Assembly (NCBI RefSeq): GCF_028583425.1
Contig: NC_072800.1
Span: 9,623,001 to 9,687,000, forward strand
DNA from: Eublepharis macularius
Lineage: Eukaryota; Chordata; Lepidosauria; Squamata; Eublepharidae
Direction of reading: 5' to 3'
DNA: 64,000 bases
Part shown: positions 45,573-56,090 of the stretch, one piece after another
Position numbering within the stretch: position 1 is the first letter of the stretch
Layout of the letters: each line of letters opens with the position of its first letter
Position numbers and translations under genes: made by a program
The notes under the pieces: model-generated
Told to the model about the DNA's origin: nothing
The model's input: the letters and a program-made list of their open reading frames with translations, nothing else
Database searches by the model: none

Positions 45573-45900
45573 AGGGGTAGTGCCCGCTGGAATGTCCGGT
45601 CCCCGAGATAAGTGGTGGGAACCAGCCACCTAGTCATGTGCTCACCCATCCCCTCGGCAAGATGGAGGAGGGCACAGGGGGTGCAGGACCGGGAAGGGTG
45701 GCTGGGACGGCCCATGCAGCGGACAGAGGACCTGCTCCTGAGCACCACTTGCAACGGGCCGCTGAGACCGGTAGGCCTGCTGCTGTGCGTGGGGGGGGGG
45801 TTCAGGGTGCTGGAACTCAACCTGCGTTCCTTCCAGGCAGGACCTTGATCATCCCCGCCTGGTGCCCGCCACTGCCGCCGCGGCTCCCAGCCATCCGGAC
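45573..45900. promoter_or_regulatory. candidate bidirectional promoter region of the Harbinger element
   Basis: The Myb-like gene and the transposase point away from each other here. The interval between the preferred starts is short and GC-rich, without an obvious TATA box. A shared promoter is inferred from layout only. Confidence 0.35.
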
Positions 45901-47051
45901 CAGCCACCTCCTGCCAGCCGTGTTTGTCCGAGCGGCCCTCAGGCGGCGCCGCCTCAGACGCCGCCGCCGGTTCCAGGCCAGGGTGCCATCCCTGCTCCTG
46001 GGCGACATGACTTGCCTGGACCGCTTCCGCCTGGACAGGGCAGCCATACAGGCTCTGTGCGAGGAGCTCGCGCCCGCCCTTCAGGGGCAAGCTGCGGCTC
46101 CCCGGGGCATCCCTGTCCTCCAGAGGGTCCTGCTGTCCCTCCGCTACCTTGCGACCGGCTCCTTCCAGGGAGTCATGGCTGAGGCCTTGGAGGTCTCCCA
46201 GTCATCCGCCAGCCGCTGCCTGCATGCCTTCCTGGACGCCCTAGTTGGTCGGATCCGCGAGCACATCCACTTTCCCACCTCGGAGGCAGAGTTGGCACCC
46301 ATCCGGGCTGGCTTCTCCTCCTTTGCAGGCTTCCCCAATGTGATTGGAGCAGTCGACTGCACGCATGTGGCCATATGCGCTCCCAGAGAGGAGCCGCAGG
46401 TCTACAGGAATCGGCACCGGTTCTACAGTATCAACGTCCAGGCAGCCTGCGACCACCAGGGGATCTTCACGGACCTCGTTGCCAAGTTCCCGGGAAGCGT
46501 CCACGACGCACAGATCTTCACCACCTCCGGCCTGAACAGGCTCCTGTCATCATGGCCTGAGGGGAGAGGCTGGCTCCTAGGTCAGGAGTTGGTGGGGGAG
46601 CTGTGAGGGGACGGGGATGGGAAGGGAGATCCTAACTCCGCCTCCCCTTGCAGGTGACCGTGGCTATCCATTGCTGCCTTACCTCCTGACGCCATACCCT
46701 GCGGATGAGCCCGCCGACAGAGCCAACTACAACCAGGCCCACCGGCGCACGAGGATGGTGATCGAACGTGCTTTCGGTCAGCTGAAAATGCGCTTCAGAT
46801 GCCTCCATCACACGGGCGGCCGCCTGGCCATGCAGCCGTTCACCGTCGCCAAGCTCGTGGCTGCCTGTGTCATGCTGCACAATATTGCCGTGCGCCAGCA
46901 GCTCCCCTTGCCAGCCACAGAGGGCCCAGGCAAGGACCCCTGGCTGCCGCCCGCCGGTCGCCTTTCTCCTGACGCCCCTGCAGAGCCCCAGGAGCATGAC
47001 CGAGCTGTGCGAGACAGGGTCGCGGAGCACCTGTGGCATGCTGCGCGCTGA
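45638..47051 (+). CDS. PIF/Harbinger transposase (HARBI1-like, DDE_Tnp_4), 2 exons
   Basis: This enzyme would cut and paste the element at TWA-type targets. Exon 1 runs to 46580 (WLLG), and a 73-bp intron (46581-46653; GTCAGG donor, CCTAAC branch-like site, CTTGCAG acceptor) joins exon 2 (DRGYPLLPYLL...) to the stop at 47049-47051. With the ATG at 45638 the protein is 446 aa; the true start may be later, since homology becomes clear only at DRFRLDRAAI. The catalytic acidic residues are all present: D240 in GAVDCTH (46355-46357), D290 in PGSVHDAQ (46505-46507) and E352 in VIERAFGQLK (46764-46766). The N-terminus has a polyarginine run. No premature stop or frameshift was seen, so the gene could be functional. 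No + strand AATAAA is seen before 48553. Confidence 0.88.
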
Positions 47052-47244
47052 GGGCCATGCCTGGCCATGGGGGGCTCGGCCGGCCAAACACTCGCCCTTT
47101 ACGCCCCTATGGTGTCCCAGGCGGCCCCTCCGAGTCCCCGCTCCCTCAACCCCTGCATGTAGAGAGCATGGGAAAGCCGCCCCGGCCAGCAGCCACCGCC
47201 CCCCATGGACGGGCTGCACGGGAAAAGCGGTTAACGAACTTGGC

Positions 47245-47250
47245 TTTATT
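47245..47250 (-). terminator. polyadenylation signal of the third gene
   Basis: TTTATT on the + strand (minus-strand AATAAA), about 65 bp beyond the stop codon at 47315-47317. Confidence 0.65.
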
Positions 47251-47314
47251 CCCAATCGATTCCAGGGCCGCATCAGGCGCCCAGAGAGCAGCTTGCCAAC
47301 CCAGAACCCCGGCC

Positions 47315-48306
47315 TCAGCAGCCAGGAGGGTGAGGGCTAGGTAGCGCGTCGGAGCAGGGGGAGGCCAGCAGCCCCGCCACGGCATCCCCGTTACAGAGCA
47401 GGGGCCCGGCTGGGGTCCAAGATGCCTGTGCCTGGGATGGCATATCGGCAGCTGCCCGGCCGTCTGCGGGGACGGGCTCCAGCTTCGGCCGCTTCCTGCC
47501 AGGCCCCTCCACTGGGTCACCCTCTGGGTCTTCAGCGGGTGGCGGGTAGCGGGGTGGAGACCAGGCGGTGAAGCCCCTCCCAAGTTCCTCCTCATCTGGC
47601 GAGGGGCTCCGGGCGGGCGCCGCTGTGGGGGCAAGAGGTGGGGGATGGGAGCGTCAGGGCCCCTGTGGGCTCTGGGGTTGTTGTCGCGGCCGCAGGCCGC
47701 CCCACCCCACATGCCCGTGCCCCTCCTGTTGGCGAGACTCACATGGTGCCGCTGCCCGCGCCTGCTGGAATGCCCCGTGAACCCGGTCCATGGCAGCCAT
47801 CCACCTGTCATTGATGGTCCCTGCAGAGGGGGGAGAGAGGGAGGGGGGGCACCCGTTGGTGGCAGCCCGGCATCTGCTGCAAGCACCTGCAACCTGCGCC
47901 TCGACGGAAGTGGCTGGGACGCCTCCGGGCCCTTACGGCCTGCCCTCTGTGGCAGCGGAGGAGGCTCCCTGGATGGCGCCGAGGACCCTGACTTACTGCG
48001 CGCGGGGCCCGCAGCCACCTCCTCTTCCAGGAGGTCATGCTCCACCTCGCACAGCGCCGTGTCTAGCCACGCTCGTATGAGGTGGGCCTCCTCCGCACGG
48101 CCAGGGAAGAGCTCCTCCAGGTAAACTGGCCGCGCAGTCATCGCACCCTCATCTGCCAGGAGGTCATTCCCGGCTGCCTTGGCAATGAGCTGGGCCCCGA
48201 GCCTGGCCGCCCACTGCTCCCGCCACCCGTCGCCCTCCATGCAGCCGGGACCGCTGTGGGTATAGTGTTTCTGTGCTGCCCACCGAACTACACCGCCCGC
48301 CGGCAT
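47315..48306 (-). CDS. uncharacterised third Harbinger-encoded protein (3 exons, 231 aa)
   Basis: I do not recognise this protein. Predicted exons are 48306-47997 (donor GTAAGT), 47820-47743 (acceptor CTGCAG, donor GTGAGT) and 47622-47315 (acceptor CCCACAG). The phases agree and the frame closes at 232 codons, followed by a polyadenylation signal at 47245-47250. The first part is acidic and leucine-rich (VYLEELFPGRAEEAHLIRAW; EVEHDLLEEEV). Exon 2 encodes TINDRWMAAMDRVHGAFQQA, predicted helical. Exon 3 is proline- and acid-rich with a GRKRPKLEP stretch that could be a nuclear localisation signal. Splice-site quality, frame continuity and the polyadenylation signal support a real gene. It lies tail-to-tail with the transposase and could serve the transposon or be captured cargo. 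An in-frame extension upstream of 48306 is possible, joined to an upstream exon. Confidence 0.55.
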
Positions 48307-49552
48307 GACCTTGGAGGGTCTGAGATGTAACAATTCCCTATCTTCTGTCTGGCAGCTGCATAGTTCATGGATAGGTTCAGCACAGCCCCCCCCCCCGTCT
48401 CAGACCTGTGGGTTGGAGGGGAGGGGGCCGTGGTGGTTGGCTTCCTATGGCCCCAGGGCCCTCTTCCCTTGCGGGGATGCTGTGCTGCTCAAGTGCATCC
48501 TTGCGGGACGTGAACCCTTGGGCCTGGCTGTACGTTGCGCCGTGGGACTGGGAATAAAGCTCATCTACACATGGACCCGTGTCTGCCTGCGATACTTTGG
48601 TGAACTGCCAGCCATATCCTGCCCTGGCACCATGAGCGCATGACCAGGCCCGCGGTGACAGCGCATCCCTTCCAAGGGGGGGGGGGCTTAGGATGCACAA
48701 GGACTGGCCAGGGGCCGCTCTGGCATGTCTTCCATATTGCCCTAACGCACCTGCCCTGCCTGGCATGCCGCCCTGAGCTGGGGCAGTCACGCAACCTGCC
48801 ATCGGGGGGCCCTCCCGGGCCTGGGGTGGCCACCCAGCCTGCATGGCCCGGCCGGGGAAGGGGCACGCTGTGGCAGCCAGCCGGGAGGCCTCGGGCTCCC
48901 GCATTTTAGCCACTTTGTGCAGCTGATGCGCTCTTCCACTGCCCCTGTGGGCGGGGCCAGCGGCCTTCCCTGCAGGATTGGCGGGGCTGGCAGCCTCGGA
49001 GTGGTTCCCCCCCCCGGCAGGGCAACGCGAGTGGCCACAATTGCTGAACGCAGGAGACGGCGCCGAGCCAGGGCGGAGCCACGCGCAGCCTCGGACACAC
49101 CCCACCCCTCCCAACAACCATGGCCTGTTGGCGTGGGAGGCTGGCAACTGCTCCACGGGATTGGATGCGAGGCAGGACGCCCTGGGGTGGAAGGTGTTGG
49201 AATGACCAATGGGGCTGCTGCAGACGCCCGAGGGGCTGGACCCACTCTGGGAGGCGGCCGCTCATGGGACTGTGTTGCTGGGGCTGCGGCTGCGATGGGG
49301 GCGACCCTCCCCAGGCGCGCGAGACCTCCTGCCCGGGATATGGCATCCGCCTGCCACCACCCTGGATTCTCCATTGGTGGGGGCTAGGGTTCCCGCGAGT
49401 GGACCGTTTCCCCTGCCATCTCCCGCCCCCTTGCAGCGGCAGCTCGCACCACCCTCTCCCTTGCTTATCGGGTGCCAGCTACTCTCCCCACCGGGGATTG
49501 ATCCCCCTCCCCGCTCACATGCCCCGCCCCAACCCTCTACCTGGCCATAGAT

Positions 49553-49680
49553 GCAGGGGGGTTAGCCGTGTTAGCCTGTGGTAGCGAATTCAAAAAGGGT
49601 CCCGTAGCACCTTTAAAACTGTCCAATTTTATTGTGGCATAGGCTTCTGAGAATCAAGTTCTCTTCGGCAGATGGGTGGT
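49553..49680 (+). mobile_element. retroposed repeat inserted in the Harbinger element
   Basis: 'ggttagccgtgttagcctgt', 'cccgtagcacctttaaaac' and 'attttattgtggcatagg' identify the same family as 28505 and 32981, diverged. It lies wholly within the transposon, so it post-dates the element or was carried with it. Confidence 0.7.
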
Positions 49681-50428
49681 ACAGACACTGGTCAAATACA
49701 GAGGAGGAGGGGGGAGGAGGAGGGAGGGAGGGGGCGGGGAGGCAAGACGGGGTGTGTCGGATACATTTGTGGCAATGTGCAGGTGGGGAGATGTGACGGG
49801 AGTGTTGGGGGAGGGGCGGAGGACGAAGTCAGACTCGCAGACACAGAAAACAGTTGTTGTACATCTCGTTTTATTGCACTGGAAAGAGCGGGCTTGCGTT
49901 TAGGCTGGCGAGGGAGCCGGAGCATTCCACACAGCCCTCCTTCCCGCTCGGAGGGGCGGGGCTGGGATGCAGGCCGCGGCGCGACGGTGCTTCCTGGGCT
50001 GCAGCCAACCGTCCGTCAGAGATGTTTGGGGAGGGCGGGGCGCGGGGGAGCAGCCATGCCCTGGACGTGCCTGTGGGGGAAAAAGACACGTGTGGGCTTT
50101 GCCTCGTTCCACTGGCAAGGCAAGCCCCACACTCCGCCATCCGGGGGGGGGTTGCACATGGTCGAGGGCAGCAGCTGATGCCTGACGGTCTGGCGAGGAT
50201 GCACTCAGCCTTGGGAAGCCTTTACCTTTATGGGAGGGAATGAGCTGGTCACAACAAACACCTGGCCACATGTGGTTTTCGAGGCGCCTGCCTCTGAGGC
50301 AGCCAGGGGCGGCCATGGTTGCCCCCCACCCCTGCTGGGCCTCACCCAAAGCGGCAAGTGAGCGGGTGGGTTCAGGTGAATGGGCGGTTTGCACTAATCT
50401 GCGGAATGCCCCCCCACCTCCTCCTTAC

Positions 50429-50930
50429 CTGTCAGCGCTCCGTCGGTCATCACCAGGTGGGAGCGCCAGAGTCAGGGCACCTGCAAGGAAACGGGAGAGC
50501 ATGCGGTTAATTTGCAAAGTGTCATTCCCTTCTGCCACGGAAGGGTTAGTTTGTTTGTGCTTAGTTAGAAGCAACTAGCATGCATCAGTTAGCTGTGGAG
50601 TCATTCTTTCTATCACGGTAGAAAGAGAGTTAGGCAGACATTTGCACCTCTTCCCCTTTATGCGAAGTTCCCCCAGTTTTTCGCAAAGTCCCCCGAGTGC
50701 ATTCTGCGCCTGCCAATGTGAATGCCCTCAGCCCGTTTCGGTTTTCAAAGGGGCAATGCCACTCAGCAGACGGGCAGAGCCTCCGGCCGAGTGCTCACTT
50801 ACCTGGGGGTTTGGGCGGCGCTGGCCGGATGTTTTGTAGGGCGCGGTCGCAGGTGATTGGGTGCAGAGAGGGGGGCTCGTCCACGCCGGGCACGCACGCT
50901 GATTGGTCCCCGGGATAGTTCTCATCCTAT
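50429..50930 (-). promoter_or_regulatory. candidate minus-strand promoter with two short exons
   Basis: On the minus strand, two CCAAT boxes (ATTGG at 50902-50906 and 50856-50860 on +) precede a splice donor GTAAGT that would end exon 1 at 50803. A second possible exon, 50480-50429, has a good acceptor (TTCCTTGCAG) and donor (GTAAGG). This could be the 5' end of the third gene's transcript, or a short non-coding RNA ending at the AATAAA at 49870-49875. Both readings are inferences. Confidence 0.35.
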
Positions 50931-51330
50931 GCTCCTTCGGGCCATAGGGGCGGGGCGGGGCGCTCAGAGAGGGGGCTGATTTTTCGCCGTTCCATGGACG
51001 CCTATGGGCTACGCCTTCTTTTTCCGTGGCGTAGCTTTTTTGCGCCGCTGTGGGCGTTCCCGCTTCTGGAGGAGCTTAGGGAGCGGACTAACTCCGACCC
51101 CGCCTTGCTCCCCGCCCCCCCCCCCTGCGTCGGCGTAGGGCTCTACGCCACTTCTGCGCCGCTGCCCGGGCGCCTGTGGCTTGCACCAGTGCTGGCCCGC
51201 CGGCGGGCCAGCGCCGCGTCCCAGCGCGGGCGGAAGGCCACTTACGCGGGCGTACGGGCTAGATGCGCCCTCGCAAGCCTTAGTTCGGTTCCTGTTCACT
51301 TTCCGTGCCCTTCTTAGGATTGGGCTGCCC

Positions 51331-51780
51331 ACTTATTAAAACATTAAAAACGTCATTTAACAATATAAGACATAGGACATACAAAAGGCACAGCTAGGGA
51401 GGAGGACCAATAAGAGTTTATTGGGGGTACGCTGAACAAAACAGAAAAGTCTTCATGTGCTGGCAATGATAAAGGGAGACAGACAAATCTCCCTGGCCCG
51501 GGGGGGGGAGTTCCCAAGTTTTGGTGCCACAACTGAGAAGGCCCTCCCTTTCTCTGGTTGCCACCCATCTAGCCTCAGATGGGCAGGGACACCCAAAGCA
51601 GGACCACTGACCAGAGCGAATGGGTAGGCTCAAATGGAAGAAAATGGCTCTTAAGGTATGCTGGCACTGAGCCATATAGCGCATTAAAAGTCAATAACTG
51701 CATAACGAATTGGGTCTAGAAGCAAAATTGGGAGCCAGTGCAGATTTGAAGGGTATGGTTGCTGTGACCCACTCCTATTG
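51331..51780 (-). repeat. LINE-like antisense repeat, right part of the Harbinger target
   Basis: 'cttattaaaacattaaaaac' followed by 'aagtcttcatgtgctggca' and 'gggagccagtgcagatttg' resembles the antisense L2-like repeats of squamates. Open frames on the minus strand here are remnants, not genes. Confidence 0.45.
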
Positions 51781-51784
51781 GAGT

Positions 51785-53865
51785 AATATAGATTAAAGCA
51801 CATTGCAGTAAGTGATACAAAGCAATACACTTGTATTCTAGGTGAACTTCTGAACTTTGCATGAACTGTCTGGGTTTTTTTCCAGAATGTTAGCTAACCA
51901 AAACAGGTGTTTCATCTTTGACAGCCAATTAAAAATAGTGGACTCTATCTAGATTAATGTACTTCTATCAGAAAATGAACCAATGGTGATCTACCAACTC
52001 TATCATTTCTCACAGATTTATAGTTTTGCAAGTTGAATATAATGTCATGTTTTGGCTAATTAGAAGGTTATACAATAGAAATTATGAATATTTAATGAAG
52101 CATCAAACCAATCATATTTGTTTTATGCTATCGCATGAAAAAAATCTTAGATATTTGCATAAGATAACCTATAAACATGCAAATTCAGATAGCGTGTTAG
52201 GGTTCTGATTGGAAGCAATCTCCTGAGAAACTAGGTGAGAATTTTCTCTTTGCATTGTATGCTATGGGAATCATAATGCATTTCATAGAAACTTTGACTG
52301 TTTTAAACTTAAAATTTTATTAGGAAATGTTAGCAAACCTAATACTTATTGCCTTTCTATGTTCTGTTTTTTTAGTGGGTGGGTGGGTGGATGGATGGAT
52401 GGATGGATAAAAGATGGATAAACCCCTACTGAGAGAATTAATGTTGCCTTTCCCAGGAGCAAAGCTGGGGAAGAGAATCGAATCCCTTGTAGGGCAGGCT
52501 CATGAAATGGCTTGGAATCTTTGAAGGACTGTAAGCCATCAATCTAGGGAACTAATTCAGACAGGTTGCATTGTTTTAACCATGTTTTTCATTCTCCAGT
52601 GTGACTGAAATGATTCCACACTCCCCTTTTCCAATGCGAGTAATACGCAAGTTCCCTCCTTCCTCCACTTTTAATAAAAATTTAAGAGAGCCTGTATCAT
52701 CCCCAGATTGCTTGAGAACTGGGTCACTTGTATGCCAGTAGCTCTGAGCGGAGCTAGGCTGTGTGTTTAGTTGGATAAGGGGTGTGTGTGTGTGTGTACA
52801 GTAGAGAGTGTCAAAATTTAGCCTGTCAGAGTCTGTCTAAGATCTTAAAGGGACAGGTTGGTGGCAGTTATCCATTGTGAGTATGGGCTATTGTTCAGGG
52901 GCAAACAATAGCCAAACATTGTCAAGGAGGCTGGGGGGGGCGGGGTTCCTCCGTCTGTATTTTTCTTCTGCCCTTCCCCCTGAACCACTGTGACGACATG
53001 TTTGATTGTAAGTCCTCAAGATTTTGAATTGGCCCTCAGGCCCATTTTTGGAAAGTTGCTGTCCTTGTAGCCGTAGGAGGTTTACAGGAGTCCATTCCTG
53101 ATGCTACAGGGAAAGAACTCCATTTGCTCTCTTGGCTGCCCACCGTTAATTGTCATCTTTCCCCCTCAGGCAGACTGAAAACTTGCTAGTGTAACACGTT
53201 CTATAGGTTCTGAGCCTGAACAAATTAAACATTATCTTCTGAAGTTTTAATGTTTGCACCAATTACCTGTGAGGTGAGGTGACATTTTACCAGAAGGGGC
53301 TTATTTCTGGCGTGTGGCTGTCATAGCCAGTGTGTGGTATTGTTTAGAGTGTTGGGCAGGATTCTGCTGAGGAAGCTTGTTGAGAGATCTTGGACCAGTC
53401 ACATAGTTTCAGCCTGTCCTACCTCACAAGGTTGTTGTGAGGATAAAAAAGGAGGAGAGGGGAATGATGTATGCTGTTTTGGGTCCTCAATGGAGAAAAA
53501 GGCAGGATATAAATGAAGCAAGTAAATAAATATACCCCTGTTTTCAGTGTACTACAATTCAGCATAATGGGTGAAAAAAAGATTCTAAGAGAATTCAGCC
53601 AGAAGCAGGAAAGGAGGAACATGAGAGGCAGGAGAAGGGAGAGAGAGAAGAGAGTCTGTGTGAGGATTAAAGTAGAATAGTGAGAAAGGGATAGCAGTTT
53701 TGCTATTTTATCATTGATATAATGTAGTAGATGTGATACATGTTTGTTAGCCTGTTTAGTGATTTTCTTTTTCATGTATGTGAAAATATAGAAATATCAA
53801 AATTAAAATCACCATGCACAGTGTCTCTGCCTCTTCCTTCGGCTTGAAGACTCTGTGAGACCCTG
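51785..53865. other. intronic DNA
   Basis: No gene recognised. A (GGTG)n/(GATG)n microsatellite lies at 52377-52410 and a (GT)n at about 52781-52797. A decayed tRNA-derived SINE end is visible at about 53340-53530 ('cctacctcacaaggttgttg', 'ggagaaaaaggcaggatata'). Confidence 0.5.
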
Positions 53866-53870
53866 AACCT

Positions 53871-54728
53871 TGTTACCGTGTAGAGGGTCAGCAGGTGGTG
53901 GGGGCACCTCCCAGCTTGTTGAGCCTTGGGGAAGCCCAGAGAGGGTTGCATGAAGCGGAGGCGTCCGACTTACCGGGCGCCTGTTTGCCGCCGGCGGGTG
54001 GAGGGAGCAGGGGGAGCAGCGTTCGCCACATCGGTCCCATCCGGGGAATCCCCGGGTGGGACTGATGGCGAATAGAATTCAAACTTGGGAGCCGGCCAAT
54101 CAGGGGCGGCCTGGCCGGCTCCGTGCAGGGGCGGGGCTAGGCTGCGGACCTCAGGTCTGCAGTCTTCCCTCAGGTCCGGCAGCTGGGTATATAGCCAGCT
54201 GCCGTCCCCGCCCCTCGTTAGTTCGTCTCGTCGCGTTTCCCACCCACCTCTCCCTCACTTTCTGTTTGTTTGAATCTATGTCACAACTTTCGGGCGGTGG
54301 GCATTGGATCAGATCACTTTTGGGGGAAGCTGGGGGCCGCCGTGCCCCAGGCTTCCCGTTAGGGGATTCCCTTAAGGAGTCTTGGGAGTGAGGCTTGGGG
54401 GTGCATGCCCAGCTCGGGGGCTGCCACGGCATCCTCACTCCCAGGTGGCAGGGGATTCACTCAGGGGTGTACACCCAGGTGATCTCCCCCCAAATGCCAC
54501 TCCTCGGTGCTCCCTCCCCCCAGCCGGGGTCTGGGGGGGGGGGTTGAGGTCCATCGGCTGGCAGGCGGGTCAGCCGATGTCTTCTGGGATCTGATCCACA
54601 TGCTGCGCCAATACTCCTCTGTTGCTGCTGTCAATAAAGTTGTGGCCATGTTTTCCCCAAGCACTGGTGTGGTCTGTGTCTGTTCGAACCCCCCTTCTCT
54701 CTCCCACCCTCAACGCTAGGCGGCAACA
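53871..54728 (+). mobile_element. probable solo LTR (858 bp)
   Basis: Starts TGTTACCGTG and ends GGCGGCAACA, so the termini form TGTTACCG/CGGCAACA (7 of 8 paired). A TATA box (tatata, 54188-54193) lies in the first half and a polyadenylation signal (AATAAA, 54633-54638) near the 3' end, the layout of an LTR. The sequence is GC-rich compared with its flanks. No 5-bp duplication was found (AACCT and TCATT), and short open frames inside have no known domain. A processed gene fragment is an alternative. Confidence 0.5.
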
Positions 54729-54729
54729 T

Positions 54730-56000
54730 CATTTGCTTCTTTCCGTATTTGTTTTGCTCTGTTTTCTGCTTTCTTCCATAATCCATTGCGAATTTCTGTG
54801 AACTTTTCACATCTACACAAGTAATACATATTTATTGATCTTTAATTCAGTGTGATACTTCCATAATATTTGATACATATCCAATGTTTACCTTCCTTTC
54901 AAGTCTTATACGTATCAACAAAAGAGGTGAAAGGTATATGCATGTAGTTCCGTTCTACAACATGGACAGCTTGTGTTGCAGTGACATATTCTGGTGATAA
55001 TTCCTGTTTGGGAGGAAATCAGACACATCCCTGCTCAGTGTGAGGTCTTGAGTTTGTCTCCCAAACCTTATGTGGACTTTGAAAAGAATTGGAAAGCAAG
55101 ATGTCTAGTTTATTTTTCTGTCTTCATGAGTCGCCCTCTCCAGGCTCAATAGAAAAATGGGAAGTCTGATATATCAGAATAATAAACTTTTTGGTCACTA
55201 ACAGGCTGCTGGGTATTCTCTCTGCTGATCTTCTCTTGTAACACCTGTAGCGATTGAGAGTGCTTTCTTTTTCTTTTCGCTCTTGATTCTCCATTGGTGC
55301 ATATTAAGTGTGTCAGTGCTACTACTAGAGATGTTGGAAAGGTTGGGCATTGGATTGATTTGTTGAGCAATTTGTTAGTTTTTCTTTTTCAAGAGAGTGG
55401 AAAGGAAGGTGTGCACCTAACCCCATTTAGATTAGTGTAGGTATGAAGGGCAGCTGATAGAGTTTCCCCTTTTTTTTCTCACCCGGTATATGGTAAACAA
55501 AGAAACAAAACCCTGGTGGGTTAGACAGGCCAGAAGCCCATAACATATTAACTTCCCTAGTTGCCTTAATAAAGAAAAGATGTTTAAAGCTGTAGTATGC
55601 AATATATACTTGAATTATATCTTGCATTTGGATTTTGTGTATAATGCTATGTTGGAAAGCGTGTACTCCATAACACTTAAACTTATTGCTGCAGGCAATA
55701 AGTGTTATGGAGTACTGCTCTTGAGAACAGAGTCTTTTTGTCCCCCCAAGAGTAAATAAGCTGGCCATCCTCATTCTAGAGTTAATAGAATGTTACCTTG
55801 AGTTTGGGAAGTTTTATCAACCTGGCCTGAATGGCCATAGGAATGAGCTATTAAAAAACAAACAAACAAAGCTTCAGTTTAAGTGACTTTTCTTCTGCAG
55901 ACTGCATGTGCTTTTAAAGTGTTTATTTTAATTCTGAGATTTCCCATTGTTATAACAGGATATTTCAATATTTAATACGTTTTTGTCTGACCCCTTGTAG
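54730..56000. other. end of MOCOS intron 1
   Basis: AT-rich with no recognised repeat, ending in the polypyrimidine-rich acceptor before exon 2. A short inverted repeat 'cataacacttaaacttattg' / 'caataagtgttatg' lies at about 55670-55705. Confidence 0.5.
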
Positions 56001-56090
56001 GAATGACTTACCTCGACCATGCTGGCACGACGCTGTTTCCTCAGAGTTTACTGAAAGCCTTCACTGATGACCTCAATGCAAATATTTATG
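56001..56090 (+). CDS. MOCOS: MOCOS exon 2
   Basis: 90 bp in phase 1 at both ends, between acceptor CCCCTTGTAG and donor GTAAGA. With the last base of exon 1 it encodes GMTYLDHAGTTLFPQSLL followed by ...TDDLNANIYG. The YLDHAG(T/A)TL block is the conserved start of the NifS-like aminotransferase class V fold that binds pyridoxal phosphate in MOCOS. No disruption. The active-site lysine is encoded beyond the window. Confidence 0.93.

Larger units (their letters stand above)
43284..51327. mobile_element. PIF/Harbinger DNA transposon, apparently complete (8.04 kb)
   Basis: The block is much richer in G+C and CpG than its flanks, with abrupt edges. It starts CAGCGCAATCCTATGG and ends CCTTCTTAGGATTGGGCTG, i.e. 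inverted termini CAGCGCAATCCTA and CAGCCCAATCCTA. These closely resemble the ends of the CAGTGCAATCCTAA MITEs with TTA/TAA duplications in this window. It encodes a DDE transposase on the + strand, a divergent Myb/SANT-like gene and a third gene on the - strand, the usual two Harbinger proteins plus one. The immediate flanks (CTA and CCC) do not preserve a 3-bp duplication, so either one side has mutated or the end is off by a few bases. A retroposed repeat inside it (49553-49680) shows it is not brand new. Confidence 0.8.
48307..51327. other. right third of the Harbinger element, poorly coding
   Basis: GC-rich, with many overlapping open frames on both strands but no recognisable domain. It holds a + strand AATAAA at 48553-48558 (possible end of the transposase transcript), the retroposed repeat at 49553-49680, a minus-strand AATAAA at 49870-49875, and two candidate minus-strand exons with a CCAAT promoter (separate entry). 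Long G and C runs suggest some sequence error is possible. Confidence 0.5.
33708..56000 (+). other. MOCOS: MOCOS intron 1 (about 22.3 kb)
   Basis: Bounded by the donor GTAATC at 33708 and the acceptor ...CCCCTTGTAG at 55991-56000, phase 1. It hosts palindromic MITEs, two LTR-derived sequences, an L2 fragment, several SINEs and the 8-kb Harbinger element. No additional conserved MOCOS exon was seen inside it. Confidence 0.8.

Noticed and set aside
48377..50578. Many 100-260-aa frames in the right part of the Harbinger element
   Set aside because: They overlap each other on both strands, share no domain and follow base composition; only splice-site and polyadenylation evidence was kept.
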